From assembly GCA_024704175.1 (NCBI GenBank), contig CP085629.1, forward strand, positions 7,801,501 through 7,865,500: 64,000 bases of DNA, read 5' to 3'. Below are positions 17,188-26,821 of this stretch, one piece after another. How positions within the stretch are numbered: the first letter of the stretch is position 1; each line of letters begins with the position of its first letter. The translations under genes and the position numbers were made by a program. Source of the DNA: Paenibacillus sp. P25 (GTDB lineage: Bacteria > Bacillota > Bacilli > Paenibacillales > NBRC-103111). A model generated the notes under the pieces. It did no database searches. It had not been told where the DNA came from and saw nothing but the letters and a program-made list of their open reading frames with translations.

Positions 17188-17468
17188 ATGAAAAAATATG
17201 GGTTTCGGCATGTGTGCTTGCGTTGATGTCTGCATACAGTAGCGGGGCAGGAACGTCCAATGCCCCAAGCGAAGCATCATCAATTAGGGTGGAAGCGGTG
17301 AAGCTGAACGATTCGCTTCATCAAAGTGTTTGCCCTATGTGCCATCAGCCGATTAAAAATTTGAAGCATACGATCATTTGCGGCTGTGGGAGCAAAATCA
17401 AAAAGAAAATAAATTCAAATCATTCGAGAAAAAGCTTATCCTTGTACGTCGAGGGGGTCCCGTCATGA
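17188..17468 (+). CDS. small exported protein with C-terminal CxxC pairs, single frameshift
   Basis: ATG 17188 follows TAGGAGA by 7 bases. With one extra A in the A6 run the start reads MKKIWVSACVLALMSAYSSG, a credible signal peptide. In the written sequence the frame is broken there. The remainder (APSEASSIRVEAVKLND ... VCPMCHQPIKNLKHTIICGCGSKIKKK) has two Cys pairs like a zinc ribbon. That is odd for an exported protein, so the N- and C-terminal parts may not belong together. Its stop overlaps the next gene's ATG by 4 bases, indicating an operon. Family unknown. Confidence 0.45.
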
Positions 17469-18292
17469 AGCCGATCAATGAACAAACGATTCTTGTTACG
17501 GGAGCAACGGACGGCATCGGCCAACAGACCGCGATCGATTTGGCGGCGCAAGGGGCGACCGTTATTGTGCACGGGAGAAGCGACGAGCGGGGAAAGGCTG
17601 CGGTGGAGCAGATCATCCGGTTAACGGGAAACGAAAACATTCGTTTCCATAAGGCGGACTTTTCGTCGCTTGCCGAAGTGCGGCGGCTCGCAGCGGAGGT
17701 GCAGACTGGGTATGCCGATCTGGATGCGCTGATCAACAACGCGGGTATCGGCGGGCCGGGGAAGCGCACCTTAAGCCGGGACGGGTATGAGCTTCACCTT
17801 GCCGTCAATTATTTGGCCCCGTTTCTGCTCACCGGTTTGCTGCTGCCGATGTTGGAAGCAAATTCGGCACGAATCGTGAACGTTGCGTCCGCCGGGCAGA
17901 GCCGGATCGATTTGTCCAACATTATGCTGGAACGAGGTTATTCGCCGTTAGCGGCCTATCAGCAAAGCAAGCTGGCACTCGTTGCGTTCACGTTCGAGTT
18001 GGCTGAAACTTACCGGAGTATCGGCATCACCTGCAACTGCTTGCATCCCGGAACTTACCTCGATACGAAAATGGTGCGCGAAAGCGGAGTTACTCCGCTG
18101 GGCAGTGTCCAGTCCGGCGCAGATGCGGTTGTCCATCTGGCTGTTTCGGCCGAACTGGAAGGGGTGACGAGGAAATACTTCGATCGAAAAAAGGAATCGT
18201 ATGCCGACAAGCAAGCATATGACGGCCCATTCCGACGCAGGCTGTGGGAGCTCAGCGCGCGCTTAACAGGTTTGGTCGCCAACACTGAGTGA
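17465..18292 (+). CDS. SDR family oxidoreductase
   Basis: 275 residues, Rossmann fold. Cofactor motif TGATDGIG (residues about 12-19), NNAG (near 91), active-site Ser in NVASAG, and YQQSK (YxxxK) with Tyr and Lys near residue 160. It resembles the retinol-dehydrogenase/WWOX-like branch of SDRs acting on lipophilic alcohols or ketones. Start ATG 17465 with GAGGGGG upstream, overlapping the preceding stop. Substrate cannot be deduced. Confidence 0.88.
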   Translation: MKPINEQTILVTGATDGIGQQTAIDLAAQGATVIVHGRSDERGKAAVEQIIRLTGNENIRFHKADFSSLAEVRRLAAEVQTGYADLDALINNAGIGGPGKRTLSRDGYELHLAVNYLAPFLLTGLLLPMLEANSARIVNVASAGQSRIDLSNIMLERGYSPLAAYQQSKLALVAFTFELAETYRSIGITCNCLHPGTYLDTKMVRESGVTPLGSVQSGADAVVHLAVSAELEGVTRKYFDRKKESYADKQAYDGPFRRRLWELSARLTGLVANTE

Positions 18293-18304
18293 ATACGATA
18301 ACGA

Positions 18305-18333
18305 GGCGATGGAACCGATCCATCGCCTGTTTT
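18305..18333 (+). terminator. intrinsic terminator
   Basis: GGCGATGG-AACCGAT-CCATCGCC followed by TGTTTTTGTTG, just after the SDR stop codon. Confidence 0.88.
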
Positions 18334-18372
18334 TGTTGTTTCAGTACTATTGAACTAACTGACCGTCATAGC

Positions 18373-19311
18373 TCATTTCATTTGAAATGCATTCTGTAAT
18401 TCTGAAATGTTAAACTTTTTCATCTTCAAGAACGATTGCGTGACTCGATTGCGTTGTTCCGGGTCGCCCGTGATCAACATCTCGTCCAATTGGACAGGGG
18501 AGATTTGCCACGAGACGCCGTATTTGTCTTTAATCCAGCCGCATTGCTCGGCCTCGGGTACGGCGGAGAGTTTGTCCCAGTAGTAGTCAATTTCATCCTG
18601 CGTTTCACAACTGATCAAGAGGGAAATCGCCTCATTGAAGTTGAACGGGTGCTCCAGCGCACTATCCATTGCCGCGAACCAGGTGTTCTCCAGCATAAAA
18701 TCGGTAAACATAACCGTGTCCTCTTTGTTGGGCGCTTGACCGGGGCCATAACGGAAGAGGGCTCCAGGTTTTGCATTTCGGAATACCGATAAATAGAACT
18801 CTCGTGCCTCTTCTGCCTTGCCAGAGTTACTGCCCGCGAACATCAAGGAGGGGACGATCGCGGGCCGCGGCTCCCCGTCCGGATTCGTAAGAATGAGTCG
18901 CCATGAGACACCGAACTTGTCCTGAATCCAGCCATACCGTTCGCTGAACGGATACTTATCTAGCGGCATAAGCGCGGATCCACCTTCGGACAACTTATTC
19001 CATACCTCGTCCATCTTTTCTTTCGCGTTCTTTTCCCGGGACGGATAGAAATTGACCATAAACGAAATGGAAGGATTGAACTTAAAGAGCGGCCCCGCAG
19101 AGATGGCCATAAACGGATGTCCGTAGACGTTGAACGAGACAAGATCGCAATCTCCCGAGGGTGTACTATACAAGGTCGTCTTACTCGTTATGTTGGATTC
19201 CGGAAATACAGAACAATAAAACGCTGCAGCTTCTTTCGCCTCTTTGTCGAACCACAGGTGCGGTGTGATCGGCCGGGTAGCCTTCTCGTATCGGGCGTTG
19301 GCATCATTCAT
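18373..19311 (-). CDS. two-domain VOC family protein (PhnB-like)
   Basis: 312 residues made of two PhnB/3-demethylubiquinone-methyltransferase-like VOC halves. Each half has the WFDKEAKEAAAFYCSVFP / GKAEEAREFYLSVF start, then YGHPFMAISAGP-type strands and GWIQDKFGVSWRL or GWIKDKYGVSWQI at the end. VOC metalloenzymes bind a divalent metal with His/Glu residues; these PhnB-like members have no assigned reaction. ATG 19311 is chosen because AAAGGAGGA lies just upstream; an in-frame ATG at 19359 has no ribosome site. Confidence 0.87.
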   Translation of the reverse strand: MNDANARYEKATRPITPHLWFDKEAKEAAAFYCSVFPESNITSKTTLYSTPSGDCDLVSFNVYGHPFMAISAGPLFKFNPSISFMVNFYPSREKNAKEKMDEVWNKLSEGGSALMPLDKYPFSERYGWIQDKFGVSWRLILTNPDGEPRPAIVPSLMFAGSNSGKAEEAREFYLSVFRNAKPGALFRYGPGQAPNKEDTVMFTDFMLENTWFAAMDSALEHPFNFNEAISLLISCETQDEIDYYWDKLSAVPEAEQCGWIKDKYGVSWQISPVQLDEMLITGDPEQRNRVTQSFLKMKKFNISELQNAFQMK

Positions 19312-19445
19312 CGTTTTATCTTCCTCCTTTGTTTTGATAGGGCTTACATTTTGCTTCATTCTAACACAAGGCTTGATTTGAAGTTTCTTTTAGATTGCGC
19401 TATTGATGGATAAAGGGCATTCAACGGAGAACGTTGTTAAATGAC

Positions 19446-19498
19446 ACCAGCGGCAGTCATGGACTTGATATTATTTCAAGTCTTGGTCTGCCGCTGGT
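19446..19498. repeat. palindromic repeat, copy C
   Basis: A perfect 11-bp outer stem ACCAGCGGCAG / CTGCCGCTGGT, with an inner GGACTTGA...TCAAGTC stem, lies directly after the DUF6223 gene. Read on the reverse strand it is a plausible terminator for that gene. It is related in layout to copies at 13868 and 15621. Confidence 0.6.
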
Positions 19499-19517
19499 TC
19501 TTTTAATGAGAGTCGGG

Positions 19518-19922
19518 TCAGCCGGTGCGGCGGGAGCGGGCCAGAGTCAGCCCGGCGAGAACCATACCGGTCAGCCCCATCACGATGGCAATGATAGCCC
19601 CGGCCCGCCCAGCGCCGGTGCCGAAATCACCGGTATATAGGGTAAGATGCAGCAAGGCGTAAGCAATGACGATCAGCCCCGTCACCCCGGCCGCGATGGC
19701 CCCGCGTCGCCCGCTACCAGTGCCGATACGACCGGCGGAGCGGGCCAGAGACAACCCGCCGATAACCGCGCTGATCAGCCCCGCCACCGCGTCTATCGAG
19801 GCCCAGAGCCGCCCGGTGGTAAATCCGTATACGACATTACCGGCAGTCGCTTCAGCGAAGGCAATAGTTGGAACAAGCAGAAGTGCATAAAGTATTGCGA
19901 ATGAGACCAACTTCATTTTCAT
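19518..19922 (-). CDS. DUF6223 family membrane protein
   Basis: 134 residues. A signal-like first helix (MKLVSFAILYALLLVPTIAFAEA) is followed by VYGFTTGRLWASIDAVAGLISAVIGGLSLARS and two more hydrophobic helices separated by Arg/Gly-rich RIGTGSGRRGA and GAGRAGA loops. The TxGRLWA...GGLxLARS pattern is that of DUF6223, a small inner-membrane family of unknown role. Ribosome site AGGAGTG precedes ATG 19922. Monocistronic. Confidence 0.8.
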   Translation of the reverse strand: MKMKLVSFAILYALLLVPTIAFAEATAGNVVYGFTTGRLWASIDAVAGLISAVIGGLSLARSAGRIGTGSGRRGAIAAGVTGLIVIAYALLHLTLYTGDFGTGAGRAGAIIAIVMGLTGMVLAGLTLARSRRTG

Positions 19923-19970
19923 TTGTCAATCACTCCTAGTTGTTGATTTTTGCAAATCATGTTCTTTCCC

Positions 19971-20054
19971 TTATGGGCTTGGAGGCTCGAAGAGTTCGAT
20001 AGGATTGCCTGCCGGATCGTCCAGCAAGATCTGCTTGCCGCCAAGTCCAGTGAT
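19971..20054 (-). pseudogene. VOC family protein fragment (C-terminal 27 residues)
   Basis: The reverse strand reads ITGLGGKQILLDDPAGNPIE and LFEPPSP before TAA 19971. This is the standard closing segment of a glyoxalase/VOC enzyme, in which the Glu is a metal ligand. No start or upstream part remains, so it is a leftover of a deleted gene. Confidence 0.65.
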
Positions 20055-20229
20055 TACTCATCCTTCAGTCCTCCCCTTTGTTTGATATTGATCCGGCTAT
20101 GCTCAAACGTAGTTTATCAAGCCGATGTTAAGGACTTGTGGAGAACCTATCCTTTTTTCGTGGTGAATATAATTTTGCTTAAAAATACAGCTATAATAGG
20201 AGTAAAAACAGCGGAAAGAAGCGGATCAG

Positions 20230-20915
20230 ATGGAAACAACTTTACTTCTGGTGGACGATGAAGTGAAAATGCTTGAGGCGATGACTTCCTATTTACAAAA
20301 TGAAGGGTTTCGGATTGTGAGCGCCACGACGGGCAAGGATGCGTTGACGCTAGCCAGAACGGAGTGTCCGGCCTTGGTTGTTTTAGACTGGATGCTTCCG
20401 GGAATGAGCGGAATTGAAGTTTGCCGCGAACTTCGGAATATGGGTAATTGCGGAATCATTATGTTGACGGCCAAGACGGAGGAGATGGATAAAATTATCG
20501 GGTTGGAAATCGGGGCCGACGATTACATGACAAAGCCTTACAGTTTGAGGGAGCTTACGGCGAGAATACGCTCGGTATTACGCCGCATTCAAGGTAAATC
20601 CGAAGAAATTCAGACGATGCTGAGGGGGACCTCACGATTATCGAATCGAAATGCCAAGTCATGAAGAATGGCGCGGAAATGGTTCTTACTCCTACAGAAT
20701 TCAAATTGCTGATTACTTTGGCCGCCAAACCCGGTATTGTATTCAGCCGGCTTCAACTGATGAAATCGGTCATGGAAGAAGATTTCATCAACTACGAGCG
20801 CACGATCGATTCCCACATCAGCAACCTGCGGAAAAAGATCGAGAACGATCCGGCGACCCCGAAATATATTCAAACCGTATTCGGATTCGGTTATCGATTC
20901 GGTGACAAGTTATGA
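20230..20915 (+). CDS. OmpR-family response regulator, single frameshift
   Basis: About 228 residues when repaired. Receiver domain: TLLLVDDEVKMLE (acidic pair), LVVLDWMLPGMSG (phospho-acceptor Asp near residue 53), MLTAKTEE and YMTKPYSLRELTARI (Lys switch). Winged helix: LTPTEFKLLITLAAKPGIVFSR, ERTIDSHISNLRKKIE and YIQTVFGFGYRFG. The frame breaks in the G5 run 20623-20627. Its stop overlaps the kinase ATG, so it forms a two-component pair with the next gene. The signal sensed is unknown. Confidence 0.9.
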
Positions 20916-22253
20916 ACGTGCGTTGGTGTATCGGGGATAAATTGTTTGGCGCGATGGCGGTTCTGGTTCTATTCGTCACAGTGGGCTACTACGGGGCGAC
21001 CCAAGGATACTTAAAGAACCGTTTCGAAGATTATTTCAAAGAAAGAACGGCAAGGTTGTTTGAAAACTACTATAGGGGGCACGGGAATTCTTGGGAAGGC
21101 ATAGAGGAAATGAAGATCTCAGACGAATTCGTGCAGCAAAATCCGGATGGGCGCGAGATGGCTCTATTGTCACCTGACAGCGGCATCTTGTTTTTTAGAG
21201 GGGCGGGCGATCCGGGGCTGTTGATACAGCAGGGGAAACGGAATACAGTCCAAGTAAATGGAACGACGGTCGGCACGATCTATGCCGATAGGTGGGAATC
21301 TACCGAAGATGATCTACTAAAGAAGTATATTCTGGGCTCCATGCGTACCTCAAGTTTCAGAGTACCGATCCTCACCGGGTTCGTTGCACTGCTTCTTGGC
21401 TGGTGGCTTACCAGGAAGTTAACGCGGCCCCTGAACCGTCTCATCCCCGCCATTCAAAAAATTGCAGTTGGAGAGCTTCATATTCGCATCCCCGTGATAA
21501 CAAAAGATGAATTCGGAAAAGTAACCGAAGCGCTCAATCATATGGCACAGCAGTTGTTTCGAGCAGAAGAGGTACGGAAGCATCTGACAGCCGATGTGGC
21601 GCATGAGTTAAGGACGCCGCTTTCCATTATTCAATGCCATTTGGAAATGATACAAGAGGGAGGACGGGATATTCCTCCGGAAACCTTATTGCCTATACAG
21701 GATGAAGTCATCCGTTTGTCCAAACTTGTAGACGATCTCCACCAGTTGACGCTGGCCGAAGCAGGCAAGTTGCAGCTGGACCGGTCCCCGACTGATCTTG
21801 TTCCCCTGCTGGATCGGATCATCGATATGTTGAAGCCGGAAGCGGAAGAACGACATATCGATATCATTCGCTCGTATCCGGCACAAAAATTGGATGCGTT
21901 CGTCGATCCTAACAGGATTACACAAGTATTCTATAATTTGTTGATTAACGCCATGCGGTACACCTCGTCCGGTGGAACGATTTCGATCCGAATTACGGAT
22001 AGTTCCCATAATGGGTCGCGTTACGCGTCGGTCTCAATTACAGACACCGGAGTCGGTATCCCGGAGGAGCAGACTTCCCCTCCTGTTCGACCGCTTTTAT
22101 CGCGTGGAAGAATCGCGTTCCCGCCATACGGGCGGCATGGGTTTGGGCCTAGCCATAGCAAAAGAATTTGTCGAGGCGAATCAAGGCTTCATTTCGGTAC
22201 AAAGTGAGGTTGGTCGCGGGACCCGGTTTACTGTAGATCTGCCTTGTGCATAA
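20912..22253 (+). CDS. sensor histidine kinase, single frameshift
   Basis: About 446 residues. TM1 (LFGAMAVLVLFVTVGYYG), an extracytoplasmic domain of some 120 residues, TM2 (VPILTGFVALLLGWWLT) and HAMP (RKLTRPLNRLIPAIQKIAVGELHIRIP). DHp helix with H-box ADVAHELRTPLSI, then N-box NLLINAMRYT, G1 DTGVGIPEE and G2 GGMGLGLAIAKEF. The frame breaks near C4 22077-22080, just before LLFDRFYRVEESRSRH. It is classical and membrane-bound, and phosphorylates the regulator encoded directly upstream. Confidence 0.9.
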
Positions 22254-22375
22254 CAATCTGGCGTCCGCAACCAGGTGAAATAAAATGCATGGTCCATGAA
22301 ACAATACTGCATGTTCGGGCTTTCCCATCCTTCGTATAATGAAATCGAACGAAAAGAATAGGAAGAAGGGGATGT

Positions 22376-23790
22376 ATGGAAACCCGTTCAATGAGACAAG
22401 TGATCAAGACGCAGGTTCTTGTTCTTGGAGGAGGCGCAGGGGAGTGGGGGCCGCCATTGCTGCTGCGCGTGAAGGGGCGGAGACGATATTGGTGGACCGC
22501 CAAGGATTTCTAGGCGGGAACATGACGATTGGTCTGCCTTTATTGGCCTTCTTGGACGCTCAAGGCCGGCAGGTAACCGGAGGTCTGCCCCAAGAGATCG
22601 TGGATCGCCTGATGGAACTCGGCGGCGCTTTCGGCCACAGAGAATGTCCGCTGCATAATTCAACGACCGTGATTGATCCGAATCTAATGAAAATCGTTAT
22701 TTTCGAAAAGATCAAGCAATACGGAGTACGTCCTTTATTACATTGTGAGATCATCGGTACGAATGTAGAAAACGGCGAACTCAAATCGGTTATTTTAAAA
22801 GGAAAAGGCAAAGAAATCGAGATATTCGCCGACGTATTTGTAGATGCGACAGGAGACGGCGACGTTGCCTATATGGCAGGGGCCGCGTACGAGAAGGGGC
22901 AATACGCGAACGGAGAAACGCAACCGCCTACGTTAATGTTTACCGTTGGGGGTTTTGATCTGGAGAGGTTTATGGACTTCTTGGAGCAGCATCCGGATGA
23001 GTTGAAACACGGATCCTCCATGAAAATACGTCCCGGTTATACGGCGGAATTTTTACGGGCAAGTGAAAATCATGTGTTCGTCGGGTTAAAAAACACGATC
23101 TCGAAGCTTAGAAAAGAGGGCAAGTGCCCCATCGACCGCGATACCATCATTTATATTAATCTGCCTAGAGAGGGGTACATTGCATTAAATTGCATCCGCA
23201 TCTTGAATTTCGACGGCACCAAGCTTGAAGAATTAAGCCGGGGCGAAATGGAGGCGAGCCTGCAAATCCTCCCCCTTATTCATATGCTTAAAGAACATAT
23301 ACCGGGCTTCGAGCATATATACTTGTCCTCTATAGCGCCGTTCTTAGGTATTCGGGAGACCCGCCGGATTATCGGGAAGCAAATGATACGCGAGGAAGCC
23401 GCTGTCCACGGAGTCATTCCGGAGGATACGATCGCTCTAGGATCGTACATTATCGATATCCACAGCGGGTCGGGGGATTCCACCTTTATCCGATCACTTG
23501 CAGGCCCTTACGGAATCACTTATGGCGCAACAATAGCAAGAGATGTCAAACGGCTTATGTTAAGCGGACGTTGTATCAGTGTGGATCCCGTCGTCTTTGG
23601 TTCTTCACGGGTGATGCCTACCTGTATGGCCGTCGGCGAAGGCGTCGGAATTGGGGCCGCTTTGGCGGCTAAGGAGCTAACGGCTCCGGAAGATGTAGAT
23701 GTGCAAACGATCAGGCAAAAACTGCGGGAATATGGAGCCATACTTTCATTAGAAGAGGTCGCGGCCCCGGCCGGTACCGGAGGGAACTGA
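22376..23790 (+). CDS. FAD-dependent oxidoreductase (FAD_oxidored family), single frameshift
   Basis: About 471 residues. ATG 22376 follows GGAAGAAGGGG. VLVLGGGAGGVGAAIAAAREGA is the dinucleotide-binding start once a missing G (run 22439-22442) is restored, followed by LVDRQGFLGGNMTIG. VFVDATGDGDVAYMAGA and a late GRCISVDPVVFGSSRVMPTCMAVGEGVG (FAD contact) are typical of the PF12831 family. Relatives often sit in carbohydrate or lactone catabolic clusters as dehydrogenases. First gene of a tight three-gene operon with an MBL protein and a phosphatase. Confidence 0.87.
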
Positions 23791-23806
23791 AAAGGAGGCG
23801 GTCCTA

Positions 23807-25222
23807 TTGAAGGAAGGGTATTTGACTTTTTGGGGCGGTGTGGGCAAATCGGGAGGCGTACAGGTTCTGTTCGGCAAAGGGCGACAGGCCGTATTGTTCG
23901 ATTTCGGCGTCGAGCACAGCGGCCTTCTGTTCCCCAAGCAGTTGACACTGTATGAACCGGTCGGCGCGACGCCGGGACGCGAGCTGCGTCAATTTTTGCT
24001 CGGCGGCATGACCGCACCCCTTCTCGAACTGTATGATCCCGGGCATATCAAGGGACTGGACAGCGGAAAGGTAAGACGGGTTTGGGGCGATTGCGAATTT
24101 CCTGGGTACGAACAAATCGGTCTGTTTGTGAGCCACATGCATACGGATCATATCGCCGTTCTTCCTTATGTTCACCCGGGCATCCCCGTGTATATGAATT
24201 ACGACGCCCATTCCTTGTTCCGGGGATTGGTTGCGGGCGGCCACAGCCCGGATACGAAAGCCCGGATCCATGCTTGCGACGATTTGAGCGTGATCGATTT
24301 CGGGGAGTTTACTATGCAAATCATCGAGATGGATCATAATGCAACAGGTGCGGCGGGCATCATCCTTGACGACGGCACACATAAAATCGCTTACACGGGA
24401 GATTGGCGCCGTCACGGTAAGCATCCGGACCGGATCGACCGCTTCATCGAGCTATGCCGCAGCAGGCCTATCGACCTGCTGATTACCGAAGGAACGCGTC
24501 TCCCCTCCGATCCTGCGGATGTACCGGCTTACCAGATGAAGGAGGATGAGCCGCTATCCCGTTACTCCGAGATCCTGGGGGAAGCGGCCGGCCTTGTATA
24601 CTTGCAAATGTCGCCGAGGGATTTGGAGCGCATGGCGAATATGATTTCGATTGCCGTGGGGAAAGAGCGGAAGATCGCCATGGAAGCTTCTCATGCCGTC
24701 ATCTGGCATACCGCGAACCGCGAAGGCTTGCGTATCCTGGAAGGCCACCCCGCCCTGGATGCGGAGATCTTCATTATCGATGCAACGGTAGCAAAGGGCA
24801 TGATAGTCCCTTATCCTACGGTCTCTCTGGAGGAAATAGCTGAACGAAAAAGCGAATTCGTATACTTTTTCAAATTTCCCGACCTTGCCCATATGATTGA
24901 GCTCGAAACACTCGGCGATTTGCAGGAACAATCGCATTTCATTCAATCGGATTATAGCGTCAAGCCGGATCATCCCGATGTGGCCAAATTTTTAAAAACG
25001 TTCGGCATCACCGGCCATTCCTTGTCCAACGGCGGGCATGCCCATCCCGAGGCGATATCGGACATGATCGAACGGATAGCACCGCGAGCGGTGATTACGC
25101 TGCATACCCGCTATCCGGAATCGCAGAACACGAGAGGCATTCCAGCCTATTTCCCCAAAAAAGGGGAGACGGTTTCCGTAGCCTCCATCCTCGCCGCCTC
25201 GGTCAACGCCGGAAACGGATGA
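23807..25222 (+). CDS. metallo-beta-lactamase-fold hydrolase (RNase J-like)
   Basis: 471 residues starting at TTG 23807, 8 bases after AAAGGAGG. The MBL metal motif SHMHTDHIAVLP lies near residue 107. EMDHNATGAAGIIL and AYTGDWRRHG supply further ligands. A C-terminal ALITLHTRYPESQ-type segment resembles the RNase J/beta-CASP C motif. The middle is a beta-CASP-like insert (LLITEGTRLP). An RNase J role is doubtful since the N-terminus (GGVGKSGGVQVLFGKG) differs from canonical RNase J. It may be a small-molecule esterase or lactonase of the operon. Confidence 0.8.
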   Translation: MKEGYLTFWGGVGKSGGVQVLFGKGRQAVLFDFGVEHSGLLFPKQLTLYEPVGATPGRELRQFLLGGMTAPLLELYDPGHIKGLDSGKVRRVWGDCEFPGYEQIGLFVSHMHTDHIAVLPYVHPGIPVYMNYDAHSLFRGLVAGGHSPDTKARIHACDDLSVIDFGEFTMQIIEMDHNATGAAGIILDDGTHKIAYTGDWRRHGKHPDRIDRFIELCRSRPIDLLITEGTRLPSDPADVPAYQMKEDEPLSRYSEILGEAAGLVYLQMSPRDLERMANMISIAVGKERKIAMEASHAVIWHTANREGLRILEGHPALDAEIFIIDATVAKGMIVPYPTVSLEEIAERKSEFVYFFKFPDLAHMIELETLGDLQEQSHFIQSDYSVKPDHPDVAKFLKTFGITGHSLSNGGHAHPEAISDMIERIAPRAVITLHTRYPESQNTRGIPAYFPKKGETVSVASILAASVNAGNG

Positions 25223-25252
25223 TCCAAGAGATTTCAGAGGGAGAAGAAAGCG

Positions 25253-25839
25253 ATGGCCACAATTACTTTCGTCAGACACGGCATGACCGATCACAATCTG
25301 GAGAACAGGGCGCAGGGACATTCCCAGAACCCGCTCAACGAAACGGGAAGGGCTCAAGCGGCCCTCGTTGCCAAGCGGCTCTCCGAAGAAGAGTGGGATG
25401 TATTCATTTCCAGCGATTTGAGGCGGGCGCGCGAAACGGCCGACATGATTTCCGCTGCGATCGGCAGGCCCGTCGATTTCTACAATGAGCGGTCGCGGGA
25501 GATGGACCGGGGCTTCATTGCCGATACGATTGAGGCGGAACGAATCGAACGCTGGGGGAACATTGGAGACAACTCGATTTGGGCCAGGAAACCCGGGAGT
25601 CGATGCGCGCCCGCGGAATGAATTTTATTAAGGATATCGCTTCCCGTTTTGCAGGCAAGAAAGTACTCGTCGTCACTCACGGTTATTTTCTCGGCCAAAC
25701 CCTGAAAGAACTGATTCAGGACGAGTCTACCGGCGATGACCTGCGTAACACTTCGGTAACGACGATCGTGCATAACGGAGAGAAATGGGAGTATCTGCTC
25801 TACGATTGTGTGAAGCACCTGCCGGATCATTTATACTGA
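25253..25839 (+). CDS. histidine phosphatase family protein, single frameshift
   Basis: About 195 residues. It has the phosphoglycerate-mutase-like motif TFVRHGMTDHN (phospho-His), the ISSDLRRARETADMI block with its second catalytic Arg, EMDRGF (conserved Glu), and VLVVTHGYFLG (second His). The frame breaks in the G5 run 25554-25558 (RWG then HWRQLDLGQETRESMRARG). Third gene of the FAD oxidoreductase operon, where it would remove a phosphate from a pathway intermediate. Confidence 0.86.
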
Positions 25840-25915
25840 CCCCTAAGAATGAATAAAGCCGATGGCTACCGGGTCTATGGACCGGTTTCCTTTGTAAGCG
25901 TATTCCCGCACGGTC

Positions 25916-26731
25916 TCATACCCGGTTAAGTTCGCGATATTTGGAGGGGCTCATGCCCATGTTTTGCGCAAAGACGCGGCTTAAATAAAACCCGTTCTCA
26001 TATCCGCGCGCGGACGGCGATTTGGTTCAGGGTTAAATCGGTTTCGAGCAAAAGGCCGGCAATCTTACGGATGCGCAGCGACTGGACGAAATCGGAAGGA
26101 GTCATGCGGAATGCTCTACGGAAACGGCGTGTAAACTGGACGGGACTAAGTCCAAGGGTTCGGGAAAGCTCGCTCATGCTGAAAGGGGTGTGGGCGTGCC
26201 GGTACAGCCATTCCGCCGCCCGGTTCATCAGCGCGTCCTCCGAATCCGCCAGGCGCGCCAGCTCATCCTGCTGGTTATCTTCTTCCCAAACCTCGCAAGT
26301 GAGTCGCCACATGTCGTTGAGAATCGTCTGTTTGCGCATGGCGCTGCGCGGATCAACGGCAAGATACAGTTTTCGCAAATAGGCGAAATCGGATGCGAGC
26401 CGTTTACCGTCCGTCGGGTGCGATTTAACCGAAGGGCGCTGCTTCGCGAGCACCGGCGGCGGTGAGCCGGCAAACTCGAAGCCGATATAATGAAGTTCGA
26501 GCGGCGACACCATTTCGCGTTGGAACAGGTACCCCGGCGGGCAATAGATCAGATCCCCGCACCGGCTTCCCCGCTTTCCGTTCCGATCCGGAACCGGAAT
26601 TTGCCTGACGCAACGGCAAACAACACCCATACGGGGTAGGAATCCGAATTCATTTCAAATTTTTCCTTCCGTTCGAAGTAAGCATGAGAAACCATGATTA
26701 ACGATTGATCCCACAATGCCGGCGCATCCAT
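25916..26731 (-). CDS. AraC family transcriptional regulator, two frameshifts
   Basis: About 272 residues when joined. N-terminal cupin-like sensor domain (YPVWVLFAVASGKFRFRIG ... DLIYCPPGYLFQREMV). C-terminal AraC domain with MSELSRTLGLSPVQFTRRFRRAFRMTPSDFVQSLRIRKIAGLL and, in a third frame, YENGFYLSRVFAQNMGMSPSKYREL. Breaks occur at a G-run near 26553 and in a CGCGCGCGG tract near 26010. ATG 26731 has AAGGGGCG upstream. It is divergent from a sugar-type solute-binding protein, a usual AraC target. Confidence 0.85.
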
Positions 26732-26821
26732 ACAAGAATCGCCCCTTCGCTGAAATAAAGTATATTCTACCTGAAGGAATGCGGCCTGTTCAAGGGATAT
26801 TGTGAGAAAGGGTGGTTTGGC

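Noticed and set aside
23807..25222. Calling the MBL protein RNase J
   Set aside because: The N-terminal part and operon context differ from RNase J, and the C-terminal domain of RNase J is not recognisable.
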